From: Prosthecobacter algae
GTDB taxonomy: Bacteria; Verrucomicrobiota; Verrucomicrobiia; Verrucomicrobiales; Verrucomicrobiaceae
Direction: 5' to 3'
Length of the DNA: 64,000 nucleotides
NCBI RefSeq assembly: GCF_039542385.1
Contig: NZ_BAABIA010000006.1
Location: 357,265 to 421,264 of the forward strand
Part shown: in pieces, positions 54,020 through 63,056 of the stretch
How the letters are laid out: each line of letters opens with the position of its first letter
Position numbering within the stretch: the stretch's first letter is position 1
Translations under genes and position numbers: made by a program
The notes under the pieces: generated by a model
Database searches by the model: none
Seen by the model: only the letters and a program-made list of their open reading frames with translations
What the model was told of the DNA's origin: nothing

Positions 54020-55927
54020 TCACTCCCCGGAGCGGGAGAATGGGAGGCTGATGCGGGAGGTCAGGGGGCGGGCGGGCAGCGGATTGCGCTGGATGCCGGT
54101 GGTGAGGGCTTGACCGACGGCGTTGAGGAGATCCAGCACGTCGAAGGGCTTGGGCAGGTAGTTGATGCCGAGCTGGAGGGACGTGGTCTGGCCGAGGATG
54201 TCCGGGCAGTAGCCGCTGGTGAAGATGATGGGCAGGCTGGCATCATCCCCCAAGATGGCACGACCGAGATCAAAGCCGCTGGCATCGCCAGGGAGATTGA
54301 TGTCGGTGATGACGAGATTGATGCTGTGCCGGTGGGCACGCCAGATCTGCCAGGCTTCATGAGCGTCCTTCGCGGCATGGACGGTGTGGCCCTGGTTTTC
54401 CAAGACGTAGTTCATGACGTGGCGCACGCTGGAGTCATCGTCCACGATGAGGAGGTTGCACGGGGCGACCTCATGCAGCAGGCCATCGAAGTCCTGGCCG
54501 CCGGTGATCGGGGCGACGATCTCGTTTTCCAGCGTGGCGATGGGCAGGTAAATATCAAAGTCCGTGCCGACGCCGACAACGCTGGAGACGGTGACCCAGC
54601 CGCCCATGTGGCGGGCGAGACCGCGCACCATGGCGAGGCCCATGCCAGTGCCTTTGCCGGGTTCCTTGGTGGTGAAGAAGGGATCGAAAATCTGCTTCAG
54701 CACTTCCTGCGGCATGCCGCTGCCGCTGTCGCTGAAGGAGAGAATGGCGAAGTGGCCAGCGTGGGCATCGGGATGCAGGGCGCGGGCGTCTTCGGAGGTG
54801 GCGATGTGGGTCTGCCGGGTGCTGATGCGCAGGGTGCCGCCTTTGGGCATGGCATCGCGGGCATTGACGGCGAGGTTCACCACGATCTGGCCCAGGGAGC
54901 CGGGATCGGCCATGACTTCGGGGAGGTCGGCCATGAAGGTGGCCTCGAGGGTGACATGATTGCCCAGGGTGCGCTTCAGCAGGTCCAGCTCGGCCTCGAT
55001 TTCGCGCTCCAGAGAGACGGGGCGCGGGGTCTTGTAATCGCGGCTGGTGAAGTTGAGGAGCTGCTTGGTGAGATCCGCCGCACGGCGGGCGGCGAGGAGG
55101 ACTTCGCCCATGGATTCGGAGATGCCGGGGGGCTGGTCGCCGTTCATGAGGTTCATGCTCAGGTGGCCCTGGATGACGGTGAGGACGTTGTTAAAGTCAT
55201 GGGCGATGCCGGCAGCGAGGCCGCCGAGGGCATCCATCTTCTGCATCTTGCGGATGTCTTCCTCCAGGCGCATGCGGTCATCGTGCTCCTGGCGGAGGCG
55301 GGCATAGGTGTCCTCCATGCGCTTGGTGCTGTCCCAGAGCTTGGTCTGGAGGCCGAGCTGGCGCAGGGCGGATTCGCGCTCAAAACCCCACTTGGAAGTG
55401 AGGGCATTGGCGATTTGGATGACCTCAATGGGATCGAAGGGTTTTTTCAGGATGACCAGGCGGTGGGAGATGCCGAGGTGGTCCACGATGTCGTCCCAGG
55501 AATAGTCGGCATAGGCGGTGCAAATGGCCACCTGGAGATCCGGCTGGAGGCGCCACAGGTTCTTAATGGTGGCGATGCCATCCATGCCGGGAGGCATGCG
55601 CACATCCACCAGGGCGAGGGCAAAGGGGCGGGCCTGCTGAAGGCCCATCTCCACCAGGCGCACGGCCCCATCTCCCTGCGCGGCAAAGGCGAGCTCGAAC
55701 TCCGGCATGGAGCGGGAGGACTGGGGATCGCCAAAGACGGCGGACTCGATCATGTTGAGGTCGCCTTCCCCGAAGTCGGTGGGGGAGAGGATCTTGCGGA
55801 AGTCCTCGTGGATCGTGGTGTTATCATCCACGATCAGGATGCGATGGTTCACATGCAGCGGGTCTTGGGCGACCAGATCTGCAGCAGGATCGTTGTTGGG
55901 GCGGGGCGGGTTCATGCGAGGGTTCAC
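54020..55927 (-). CDS. Hybrid sensor kinase: REC - HisKA - HATPase - REC
   Basis: 635 residues, no membrane helix (GTG start at 55927, or ATG 55915). First receiver: HRILIVDDNTTIHEDF with phosphoacceptor Asp in LALVDVRMPPGMDG and Lys in ILKKPFDP. A coiled coil leads to the H box AGIAHDFNNVLTVIQGHL, N box VNLAVNARDAMP, and G boxes FSDSGSGMP and GKGTGMGLAM. The C-terminal receiver has NLLIVDDDSSVRHVM, LVITDINLPGD and YLPKPFD. A phosphorelay role is clear; its input is the upstream membrane kinase, whose stop it overlaps (GTGA). Confidence 0.93.
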   Translation of the reverse strand: MNPRMNPPRPNNDPAADLVAQDPLHVNHRILIVDDNTTIHEDFRKILSPTDFGEGDLNMIESAVFGDPQSSRSMPEFELAFAAQGDGAVRLVEMGLQQARPFALALVDVRMPPGMDGIATIKNLWRLQPDLQVAICTAYADYSWDDIVDHLGISHRLVILKKPFDPIEVIQIANALTSKWGFERESALRQLGLQTKLWDSTKRMEDTYARLRQEHDDRMRLEEDIRKMQKMDALGGLAAGIAHDFNNVLTVIQGHLSMNLMNGDQPPGISESMGEVLLAARRAADLTKQLLNFTSRDYKTPRPVSLEREIEAELDLLKRTLGNHVTLEATFMADLPEVMADPGSLGQIVVNLAVNARDAMPKGGTLRISTRQTHIATSEDARALHPDAHAGHFAILSFSDSGSGMPQEVLKQIFDPFFTTKEPGKGTGMGLAMVRGLARHMGGWVTVSSVVGVGTDFDIYLPIATLENEIVAPITGGQDFDGLLHEVAPCNLLIVDDDSSVRHVMNYVLENQGHTVHAAKDAHEAWQIWRAHRHSINLVITDINLPGDASGFDLGRAILGDDASLPIIFTSGYCPDILGQTTSLQLGINYLPKPFDVLDLLNAVGQALTTGIQRNPLPARPLTSRISLPFSRSGE

Positions 55928-57951
55928 GGTAGGTTTGACGCAGAGACAGTGTTGGGCGGCGGGAGAGGACCGGTTTTAGAGTCCTTGCGCGCCGGAATTT
56001 CCAGGATGAAGCGGGCCCCTTTGCCCAGGCCTTCGCTTTCAGCCTTCAGGCTGCCGCCGAGATCCTGGGCGAGCAGGCAGGCGTGATGTAGGCCGAAGCC
56101 GTGGCCATCCTTTTTGGTGGTGAAACCCTGGGTGAAGATGCTGGTGAGGTGGCGGGGCTGGATGCCGCAGCCGGTATCCTCCACCACGATGCGCACGTGG
56201 GTTTCCCCCTGGGGCTGGATGCGCAGCGTCATCCGGCGCTGGGAGGCGGGCTTGTCCCCCATGGCCTGGCAGGCATTGGCCAGCAGGTTCACCAGGATCT
56301 GCAGCAGCAGGCCGCGGGCGGAGTAAATGGGCGGCAGATCCGCAAAGTGGCGGTCCACGGTGACCTGCTGATGGGCGATGTTGACATCCATCTCCAGGCG
56401 CAGGGCCTCTTCCATGACGGTGACGAGATCCAGCGGTTCCCAAAGGGTGCGCACGCTGCTGTGCGACTGCTGGAGCATGATCATGTCGCGGATGTGCTCG
56501 ATGCGCTCGATCATGTCGCTGACGGTGGCATTGAGGCGGTTTTGCTCATCCCGCAGGTAGCTGGAGAGATCCACCAGATAGCCGGGCAGCACCTGGCCAC
56601 GTTTGTCATCGGTGAAGAAGGCGGGGTTTTCTGGCAGGTTGTCCTTCAGGAGCTGGGTGGCCTGGCAGAGCTTGTCCATGCGGGACTTTTTCAGGCGCTC
56701 GGACAGGAGCTTGGCACCGACATTGAGGCTGTTGAGCACGTTGCCCACATTGTGCAGCACGCCGGTGGCGATTTCGGCCATGCCAGCCTGGCGAGAGGCC
56801 TCCACCATGACTTTGTGCATGTCCTGGGTGCTGGCCTCATTTTCACGCTGGGCGGTGATGTCCAGCAGGATGCCGCGCAGCACCAGGCCATCCATCATCA
56901 GGCGGGCGGCCTGGCCGTATTCCTGGACAAAGGCGGTGGAGCCATCCTGGCGCACCACGCGGTACTCGGCCTGGTATCTTTCCAGATTGGCCAGGGCCTT
57001 CTTCCAGTTCTCCTCCACACGCTCGCGATCCTCCGAATGGATGATGTTGCTGAGGAATCCGGCTTCCGAGGCCCAGCGGTCGAGATCATAACCCAGGTAA
57101 CCTTCGGCACTCTGGCTGAGGTAGGTGAAGGTGCCGCCTGAGGCGGGCCTTTCCCAGACCACGCCCTGCACGGCATTGACCATGCCATCGAGGCTTTCGA
57201 TGTCCTTTCGCAGGGGCCGGATGGCCTTTTCCAACTCGATCTGGCGGCGTTTTTCAGTCCGCACCACCAGGAATCCGCCCAGGCAGACGCAGATGACGAG
57301 CAAGCCGATGAATTCCCCCACCACGCGCCACTGCTCGCGGAGAATGGCGTCATTGTACAACTTGGGGAAAAATTCCAGCACCATCGCGCCTTTGACGGCA
57401 TCCGCGCCATCGCGCAGAGGAATGAGCGCCATGAGACCGGTGACCTGGCCGTTTTTGCCTGCATCCACACACCAGAGTTCTTTGCCCTCCAGGCAACGGA
57501 GTAGTTTTTCCTCACAGCCGGCGTGGAGGTAAAGGCGGTCTTCCGGCTTCTGAAGGCCCAGGGACTGGAGGACGTGCCGCCCGTCTGGGGTCACTGAGGC
57601 CGTGGCGATGGCGCGGCCAAAGACGGCCTCCTGGCCGAGGCGGCGCTGGGTGCGCTGGACGACCGGCTGCATGGTCTCTGCCGTGAGGTCGCTGACTTTC
57701 TCCGTGGCACGCTCCAGAGCATGGGCATGGACACGGGCGATGCCCATCCAAGAGAGGCTTAGGCGATCCGCCACCCGAGCCGAAGAGCGGGAAATGTGCA
57801 GCGGGGCTAGGTAAGCGACGGCACCGACGAGGGCGATCACCAAAAGATGGTGATGGGTATTGTGGAATTGTTTCCTCAGAAGGCCAAGGCAAGCCCCCCC
57901 CACGGCAAGCGTGGTGGCCAGGAAAACTAAAGCCGGGATGCCCAATTCCAT
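55924..57951 (-). CDS. Membrane sensor histidine kinase with PAS domain
   Basis: 675 residues. Two N-terminal helices (PALVFLATTLAVGGACLGLL, HLLVIALVGAVAYLAPLH), a periplasmic sensing segment to about residue 225, and a helix GLLVICVCLGGFLVV; then a PAS domain (GTFTYLSQSAEGYLGYDLDRW, YRVVRQDGSTAFVQEYG), H box EIATGVLHNVGNVLNSL, and HATPase with LLANACQAMGDK, VEDTGCGIQ and KDGHGFGLHHA. The HNVGN variant H box is typical of a large kinase group. It is the first gene of a two-gene operon with the hybrid kinase, and an AT-rich leader precedes it. Confidence 0.93.
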   Translation of the reverse strand: MELGIPALVFLATTLAVGGACLGLLRKQFHNTHHHLLVIALVGAVAYLAPLHISRSSARVADRLSLSWMGIARVHAHALERATEKVSDLTAETMQPVVQRTQRRLGQEAVFGRAIATASVTPDGRHVLQSLGLQKPEDRLYLHAGCEEKLLRCLEGKELWCVDAGKNGQVTGLMALIPLRDGADAVKGAMVLEFFPKLYNDAILREQWRVVGEFIGLLVICVCLGGFLVVRTEKRRQIELEKAIRPLRKDIESLDGMVNAVQGVVWERPASGGTFTYLSQSAEGYLGYDLDRWASEAGFLSNIIHSEDRERVEENWKKALANLERYQAEYRVVRQDGSTAFVQEYGQAARLMMDGLVLRGILLDITAQRENEASTQDMHKVMVEASRQAGMAEIATGVLHNVGNVLNSLNVGAKLLSERLKKSRMDKLCQATQLLKDNLPENPAFFTDDKRGQVLPGYLVDLSSYLRDEQNRLNATVSDMIERIEHIRDMIMLQQSHSSVRTLWEPLDLVTVMEEALRLEMDVNIAHQQVTVDRHFADLPPIYSARGLLLQILVNLLANACQAMGDKPASQRRMTLRIQPQGETHVRIVVEDTGCGIQPRHLTSIFTQGFTTKKDGHGFGLHHACLLAQDLGGSLKAESEGLGKGARFILEIPARKDSKTGPLPPPNTVSASNLP

Positions 57952-58319
57952 ATATTCCAGATATTATAGCAATTATATAAATAAAGGCAAAGAATGATCC
58001 ATGCTAAAGGGAAAATTATTCACTTTTGTTCAATTTTCGCCTCTTCATGATGATCAACCTCAGTCAATTCCCGATTGAATCAATATCTATAATACAAATT
58101 CAAACTAATTTGATATAAAGCAACACCTTAACACCCCATTTCTCCGCGCATGAGAAAACAAAATATCGTGCTTACCGGAGGTTAATCCCGCAGAGCAAGG
58201 CGACTCAAAACGGCACGCGGGGCCGCCTATTTGCTGACGTGGAACGGACCCTGGCTGACAGGCCCACTGCGGAAACGGGCGCGAAAGGTGGAGGAAGCTG
58301 CGAGGGATTTTCCCCGGCC
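57952..58319. promoter_or_regulatory. AT-rich leader of the kinase operon
   Basis: No gene is supported. The first 180 bases are strongly AT-rich (57955-58135) and include TATAA-like words near 57963 and 58087, a likely promoter of the minus-strand kinase operon. No firm -35/-10 pair can be assigned. Confidence 0.45.
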
Positions 58320-58715
58320 TCAAAAAGTGACCCAACCTGCCCAGGCGACGGCCACATAGGCCATTTTGCAAACGACGTGGAGGACCTGATCCTGGTTAAA
58401 ATTGGTCTTGCCCTCGCACTTGGCCACATCGATGCCCCAATGCACCACGAACTCCACCATGCCGAGCAGGGCCGAGCCAGTGATGAGCCACACCGCGCCT
58501 GCGTGGATGAGGCAGTGCGCGCTCATGCAGACGACCCAGATGCTGACAGGTCGGGAGGGATCCTGAAGGCGGATGAGAAAACGGCGGTTCTTTCCCGTGG
58601 CCAGGTATTCGCCCTGAAGGGGGAAGTCTGCCACCGCGTGACCGATGCAGAGAGCAAACAGCGCTTTGAACGCTGTCAGCCAATTGAGCGGGGGAAACTC
58701 CACGAGTTCGAACAT
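58320..58715 (-). CDS. DUF3307 family membrane protein
   Basis: 131 residues from ATG 58715 (a longer start at 58751 is possible). Four membrane helices carry the family pattern FKALFALCIGHAVADFPLQGEYLATGKN, AHCLIHAGAVWLIT, FVVHWGIDVAKC and QDQVLHVVCKMAYV; the H..AD.PLQ and HW.ID..K blocks are typical. The role is unknown. It follows the secretion operon by 52 bases on the same strand and may be co-transcribed. Confidence 0.82.
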   Translation of the reverse strand: MFELVEFPPLNWLTAFKALFALCIGHAVADFPLQGEYLATGKNRRFLIRLQDPSRPVSIWVVCMSAHCLIHAGAVWLITGSALLGMVEFVVHWGIDVAKCEGKTNFNQDQVLHVVCKMAYVAVAWAGWVTF

Positions 58716-58766
58716 GACGGACAAGCTCCCATCCGGCTCCCTAACTGGCAACTTGAAAATGAACTC

Positions 58767-59327
58767 TTAAGGAGGTGGCAGGGGAACGTCGCCTTTCGGG
58801 GTCACCGGCTGGGCTGCGCCCTGGGTGGGGAGCGGGGGCAGCAGGGGCGAAACGGTCGGCTGCCCGCCTGCCGGACGCGTCTGCAAAGCGGGGGCGGCGG
58901 GTGCTGGCGCAGCGGGAGCCTCGGCAAAGGCGACCCAGCCTGCCTGGTCGCCCTTCTGAAGCTGCACGCGCGTCTTGTCCATGGTCGCCCCGGGCGTGAC
59001 CTTGCGGATGCGGATGCCGTTTTCGTTTTCGGCATTCAGGCGGGCTTCGCTGATGAGGGAGGTGGTGCGATCCACCAGCACGGCGACGACCTGGCCATCC
59101 ACCTCATAGACACCGACGAGCGAGAGGGCATCCGTAAACAAGGGGCCCGCAGGTGCATCGGGCGAGGGCAGATCGCGCGTGGTGAAGAGGGACTTTTCCC
59201 ACAGCGGCGCGTAGTGCTTCAGCTCCGGGAACGGCACCGGAGGTTCTTTGCCCGCAGCCGGGACCTGGGCGAAAACGGCGCAGGGCATGGCGGCGAAGGC
59301 GGCCAGGACTAACAAAAAGAATTTCAT
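58767..59327 (-). CDS. Exported GspC/PilP-like protein of the type II secretion operon
   Basis: 186 residues. A signal peptide (FLLVLAAFAAMPCAVFA) is followed by PLWEKSLFTTRDLP and a small beta domain (LVGVYEVDGQVVAVLVDR, ARLNAENENGIRIRKVTPG, TRVQLQKGDQAGWVAF) like the homology region of GspC or PilP, then a Pro/Ala-rich tail. It would link the inner-membrane assembly to the secretin. The start overlaps the GspM stop (ATGA). Family call rests on position and pattern. Confidence 0.65.
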   Translation of the reverse strand: MKFFLLVLAAFAAMPCAVFAQVPAAGKEPPVPFPELKHYAPLWEKSLFTTRDLPSPDAPAGPLFTDALSLVGVYEVDGQVVAVLVDRTTSLISEARLNAENENGIRIRKVTPGATMDKTRVQLQKGDQAGWVAFAEAPAAPAPAAPALQTRPAGGQPTVSPLLPPLPTQGAAQPVTPKGDVPLPPP

Positions 59328-59917
59328 GGTTGTGCACCTCCGCCGGTATTGCCTGCCGTGGACGCGCCTTCGCGGTAAAACTGAGTGACCTCCACCTCGG
59401 CATTGATGCTCTTCCCCTGCCCTGTCGGGCTGACCATGAGGCGGGTGATGCCGAGAAAGCTGCCGGGCTGCTGCACGCCGTGCATCCAGGTGAAGAAGGC
59501 CTGCTCCTTCACCGCGCTGAGGGTGAGGCGGACGGTGGCACGATCAAAGTAACCGCTGCCGCCTTCCACGGGGAGACCATCTTCGGCGACCTCCTTAGGA
59601 GCTTCGAGGAACTCGCGCCCGGCCAGGGTGAGACCAGCCTTGTCGGCCTGCTTTTGGATGATTTCCAGCAGGCGGGCGGAAGCCTCCTGCCGGGAGGCGA
59701 AGGCGGGCACGCTGGCATCCAGCCACTCGCTGCGGCGCTGCCACTCGGCCCCTTCGGTAATGGCCTGATTCATGTCCACCAAGCGGTCGCGCAGGCGCTG
59801 CGTCTCCTCTGTGATGCTGCGGTAATGATTGAGGCCAAAGGTGAGCGCGCCACCGCCCACGACGACGAGGAAGACGAGGGCGAAGACGCCTAACAAAATG
59901 CGTTCACTGCGTTTCAT
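59324..59917 (-). CDS. GspM-like protein
   Basis: 197 residues: one N-terminal helix (RILLGVFALVFLVVVGGGALTFGL), a coiled-coil stalk (HYRSITEETQRLRDRLVDMNQAI), and a ferredoxin-like periplasmic domain (ATVRLTLSAVKEQAFFTWMHGVQQPGSFLGITRLMV). This is the layout of GspM/PilO. Overlaps the GspL-like gene by ATGA. Its first codons contain TTG-TTA-GGC (ILLGV), a GTTAGGC word. Confidence 0.75.
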   Translation of the reverse strand: MKRSERILLGVFALVFLVVVGGGALTFGLNHYRSITEETQRLRDRLVDMNQAITEGAEWQRRSEWLDASVPAFASRQEASARLLEIIQKQADKAGLTLAGREFLEAPKEVAEDGLPVEGGSGYFDRATVRLTLSAVKEQAFFTWMHGVQQPGSFLGITRLMVSPTGQGKSINAEVEVTQFYREGASTAGNTGGGAQP

Positions 59918-61134
59918 GGGCGGGCCGCTCCCTTCACTTCAAAGGTGGCGCTGTTGTCGCTGGCGATGACGGGGGCGGGAGTCTCCCAGGAGTATTTGGC
60001 CAGGCCGGGCACAGTCGGGATCTCGCGGGCATACTGAAGAGCGAGGGAGGGCGAGGGCATGCGGCCACGCAGCAGCACCCGCTCCGGCACCCATTCAAAA
60101 TGGGTCATGGAAACCTCACCTGCGGCCTGGGGCTGCATGCAGTCCAGCAGCACCTGCATGGGGAAGTGCGCTGGGTCCACGGCGGGGGCGGCCTCCAGCC
60201 AGCTCTTTTTCTGATCCAGCACCTGGGAAGCCTGAGGCGTGAGGGCGGCCACGCGATCCCGCAGCAGGTCGCGTTCCTGCGTTGCCCAGGCGATGAGCAC
60301 GGCCATGACGGCGATGGCGGCGGCGACGGCAAACCCGGCGGTGAGGGCCAGCAGACGGGTGCGGGCGCTGCGGACCTGCTGGGCACGGGCGGCCAAAATT
60401 TCCGGCGGCACCAGCGTGCTGTGGCCGGGCGCGGGCATGAGGGGCGCGGGGCGGGCCACACGCAGGGCGGGCAGTCCGGTGATGCGTTTGATCTGGTCCA
60501 GATCCCCCTCTTCCTCCAGCCACAGGAGGATGTGGCGCACCTGGCCCAGCACGCCCTGAAAGCCGAGCTGGAGGCAGAGGTGATTCACCTCCCCCAGCGC
60601 ATGTTCATCCAGCGCCAGGGAGGAAAGCGGGCTGGCATAAACGATGTCTGCCCCGTGGGTGATGACGAGCACGAGGCGGCCAAGCTCCCGGTAAACGATC
60701 ATCGCATCTGGCGGCAGCGGCAGGCAGGCGGCCGCTGGCAGGACCTCATCCGGCAGGCGGGCGAAGTCCGAGAGCGGCACGGGCATTTCCTTCAGCGCCG
60801 TCATGCACACGAGATGGGCTCCGTCACGCTCAGCGATGGAGCGGATCTGCAGGCCGTGAGGGAGATCTGCCACCCGCACGCCGAGGCGTTCCAGATGCAG
60901 CGCGGCCATGTCGCGCAGATGGGCGGCCTCGCCCTGAAGCCAGGCGGGCAGCACCCACAGATGCGCCACCGGCAGGGCTAGTAGGCGGGTCTGCGCCTCC
61001 TTGCCAAAACTGCCCGCGCCAGGGCCGCACTCGGCCACCAAGGCGCAGTCCTCCCCGGCGGTGCCAGCCCAGCGTTCCCAGCCCGCTGCGCCCGGCAAAA
61101 GCAGGTCCTGAGTGGGTTTACGAGTTTTGGCCAT
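59914..61134 (-). CDS. GspL/PilM-N-like cytoplasmic-membrane protein
   Basis: 406 residues from ATG 61134 (MAKTRKPTQDLLLPG). An actin-like N-terminal region (LALPVAHLWVLPAWLQ, LVLVITHGADIVYASPLSSLALDEHALGEV) is followed by one membrane helix (LLALTAGFAVAAAIAVMAVLIAW near residue 265) and a periplasmic domain (QVLLDCMQPQAAGEVSMTHFEWVPERVLLRGRMPS), the GspL plan. It should bridge the ATPase GspE to GspM. Overlaps the GspK stop by 17 bases. Confidence 0.75.
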   Translation of the reverse strand: MAKTRKPTQDLLLPGAAGWERWAGTAGEDCALVAECGPGAGSFGKEAQTRLLALPVAHLWVLPAWLQGEAAHLRDMAALHLERLGVRVADLPHGLQIRSIAERDGAHLVCMTALKEMPVPLSDFARLPDEVLPAAACLPLPPDAMIVYRELGRLVLVITHGADIVYASPLSSLALDEHALGEVNHLCLQLGFQGVLGQVRHILLWLEEEGDLDQIKRITGLPALRVARPAPLMPAPGHSTLVPPEILAARAQQVRSARTRLLALTAGFAVAAAIAVMAVLIAWATQERDLLRDRVAALTPQASQVLDQKKSWLEAAPAVDPAHFPMQVLLDCMQPQAAGEVSMTHFEWVPERVLLRGRMPSPSLALQYAREIPTVPGLAKYSWETPAPVIASDNSATFEVKGAARP

Positions 61135-62053
61135 GTGTAGGAATCTCTCCGCGCCAGAGCGCCTGTTGATTTTGGGTGATGAGCACCAAACGACGACGAA
61201 TATCACCGAACTGGCCAATACTTTCAATGCGGCGAATGGGGCCGCTGAATTGAATCCACTGCGTGAGCTGCTGGACGGTCTGCGGCTGATACACGCCCAG
61301 GAGCTGCGCCACCTGGGGCACGGAGCCCAGCTTCACATCATCCTTCGTGCCGCGTGCGCCATCGCGGCCCGCACGCAGGGCCAGCAGGGGCTGCACGCGC
61401 TCGATCGGCACATTGGCCAGGAGGGCGATGAGATCCGCCCGCGCATCATTCACATCCACACGCCCGTCGCCATGCACGGTGAACCATTCACGCCAGTCCG
61501 GGCGCGCCACATTCACCTCAGCCATGCCACGCACCAGCAGCATCTCATCCACCTCCTTGAAAGCGCGGTTGAAGGGCATGCCCTCCAGTCCGGCCTTTTC
61601 ATAGTCGCGCTGCTCCGCGCCATTGAGGCCCGTGCGGTCATCGGCATCCACCCAGTCCTTCAAGGCATCGCGCAGGGCGGCGGCAGCTTCAGGCTTCATG
61701 CCCCAGTGGGCAAACAGGCGCGGCAGCAAGATGCGGTCGTCATTTTGCAGCAGCACATTGATATTTAGCCGCGCCTCTTCGGCCACGATTTTGACCTCAT
61801 AGGTGCCGCCCTCGGGGCTGGTGTAGCGCAGCAGCGGATCATGCTCCGGCAGCCCCGGATGACGGCCGATTTCCAGGCCCATCTGCGCCAGCCGTTTGGC
61901 ATAGGTGCGGCCACGCATCTGGCGCGCATAGCGGGCATCCGTTTCCAGGGCCTTGGCACCGGCATACACCACCAGCCCCAGGACCGCGATCATCCAGAAC
62001 ACCGCGATCAACGCGGAGCCCTGGCGGCGGGGTGGTGGGAGGTGGGAGTGCAT
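61118..62053 (-). CDS. gspK: GspK-like minor pseudopilin
   Basis: 311 residues from ATG 62053 (or 62062). The N-terminus RQGSALIAVFWMIAVLGLVVYAGA is a prepilin-like helix that, as in other GspK, lacks Glu+5. The globular part has the calcium-site and helix-hairpin-helix-like region NVLLQNDDRILLPRLFAHWG, KDWVDADDRTGLNGAEQRDYEK and RVDVNDARADLIALLANVPIERVQPLLALRAG. It caps the pseudopilus tip with GspI and GspJ. A 240-bp repeat array ends two bases before its start codon, with no visible ribosome-binding site. Confidence 0.85.
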   Translation of the reverse strand: MHSHLPPPRRQGSALIAVFWMIAVLGLVVYAGAKALETDARYARQMRGRTYAKRLAQMGLEIGRHPGLPEHDPLLRYTSPEGGTYEVKIVAEEARLNINVLLQNDDRILLPRLFAHWGMKPEAAAALRDALKDWVDADDRTGLNGAEQRDYEKAGLEGMPFNRAFKEVDEMLLVRGMAEVNVARPDWREWFTVHGDGRVDVNDARADLIALLANVPIERVQPLLALRAGRDGARGTKDDVKLGSVPQVAQLLGVYQPQTVQQLTQWIQFSGPIRRIESIGQFGDIRRRLVLITQNQQALWRGEIPTHGQNS

Positions 62054-62300
62054 GAGGGTCAAGAGGTCAAGAGGTCAAGAGGTCAAGAGGTCAAGAGGTC
62101 AAGAGGTCAAGAGGTCAAGAGGTCAAGAGGTCAAGAGGTCAAGAGGTCAAGAGGTCAAGGGGTCAAGGGGTCAAGGGGTCAAGGGGTCAAGGGGTCAAGG
62201 GGTCAAGGGGTCAAGGGGTCAAGGGGTCAAGGGGTCAAGGGGTCAAGGGGTCAAGGGGTCAAAGGGGTCAAAGGGGTCAAAGGGGTCAAAGGGGTCAAGG
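62054..62300. repeat. Array of 8-bp GGTCAAG(A/G) repeats inside the secretion operon
   Basis: About 30 units fill the space between the stop of gspJ (62295) and the start of gspK (62053): first GGTCAAGA, then GGTCAAGG, then a few 9-bp GGTCAAAGG units at the gspJ end. The stop codon TGA of gspJ is itself part of the first TTGACC unit. The array reads as repeated TTGACC words on the coding strand. Confidence 0.93.
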
Positions 62301-63056
62301 AGGTGTTTCTTGACCTGTTGACGATTGACTGCCTTGACTGCCTTGACTGCCTTGACTGCCTTGACTGCCTTGACTGCCTTGACCGCCTTGACCGCCTTGA
62401 CCGCTTTGCCCCCTCCCCACCAAATCATTCGCAATCCAAAAGGTGGCTTCGTGCTCGCGGGGGTCATTGAGGAAGGTGAATTGCATCCGCATGAACAGGG
62501 GTGGGGCGGCGCGTTTGTCGGGGTTCCAGGTGGAGAACCAGCGTTTGTCCTCAGCGGCGTAAAACTGCGTCTTGAACTCCTTGAGTCCGGTGAGCAGCGG
62601 CAGCTCGGCGATCTGCTCATAGGCATCCGTGGCGGTGGGTTTTTCCAGGCGCTTGAGATGGCGAACGAGGAGCGTGAGGGACTTCGGCTCGGCCCCGCGC
62701 ACGGTGGCAAATTCCACGGCATCGGCCAGGCGCAGGCTGGAGGTCCAGACAAAGGGTGCAGGGCCGCCCTCCACCAAAAGAGTGCCAGCAGCACCGCGCT
62801 TCACCTTGTCCAGCCCGGAGGATAGGCGCAGCGTGGGCGGCACGTTTTCCAACCAGTCGCGCCATTGATGGACGAAGTTGCTCACGCGCATTTCGGCGAT
62901 GCGGGCCTTGTTCATGGAGGTGCCCAGCTTCAGCGATCCATCGGCCACGCCATAGACGCCGCCAATGATGAGGGAGATCAGCGCCAGCGCGGCGATGACC
63001 TCCAGCAGCGTGAACCCACGCGCCGTCTGTCTAGGAGCTGTGGGGTGAATAAACAT
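62295..63056 (-). CDS. gspJ: GspJ-like minor pseudopilin with a repeat-encoded tail
   Basis: 253 residues. Prepilin cleavage motif TARGFTLLEVIAALALISLIIGGVYG near residue 12, a helix, then a beta-rich domain (LRLADAVEFATVRGAEPKSLTLLV, FKTQFYAAEDKRWFSTWNPD, RAAPPLFMRMQFTFL) as in GspJ. The last ~35 residues are a Gly-Gln/Gly-Ser-Gln repeat (GQGGQGGQGSQGSQ...) encoded by a 9-bp DNA repeat, unlike other GspJ, then SSTGQETPP. It overlaps gspI by 26 bases. Confidence 0.82.
   Translation of the reverse strand: MFIHPTAPRQTARGFTLLEVIAALALISLIIGGVYGVADGSLKLGTSMNKARIAEMRVSNFVHQWRDWLENVPPTLRLSSGLDKVKRGAAGTLLVEGGPAPFVWTSSLRLADAVEFATVRGAEPKSLTLLVRHLKRLEKPTATDAYEQIAELPLLTGLKEFKTQFYAAEDKRWFSTWNPDKRAAPPLFMRMQFTFLNDPREHEATFWIANDLVGRGQSGQGGQGGQGSQGSQGSQGSQGSQGSQSSTGQETPP
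62325..62407. repeat. 9-bp TTGAC(T/C)GCC repeat coding the GspJ tail
   Basis: Nine direct copies: six TTGACTGCC, two TTGACCGCC and one truncated. The unit length keeps frame, giving Gly-Ser-Gln (older units Gly-Gly-Gln) per copy on the minus strand. Copy-number change would lengthen or shorten the protein tail without a frameshift. Confidence 0.92.

Noticed and set aside
62054-62407. CRISPR-like array
   Set aside because: Units are 8-9 bp with no spacers; they are simple tandem repeats.
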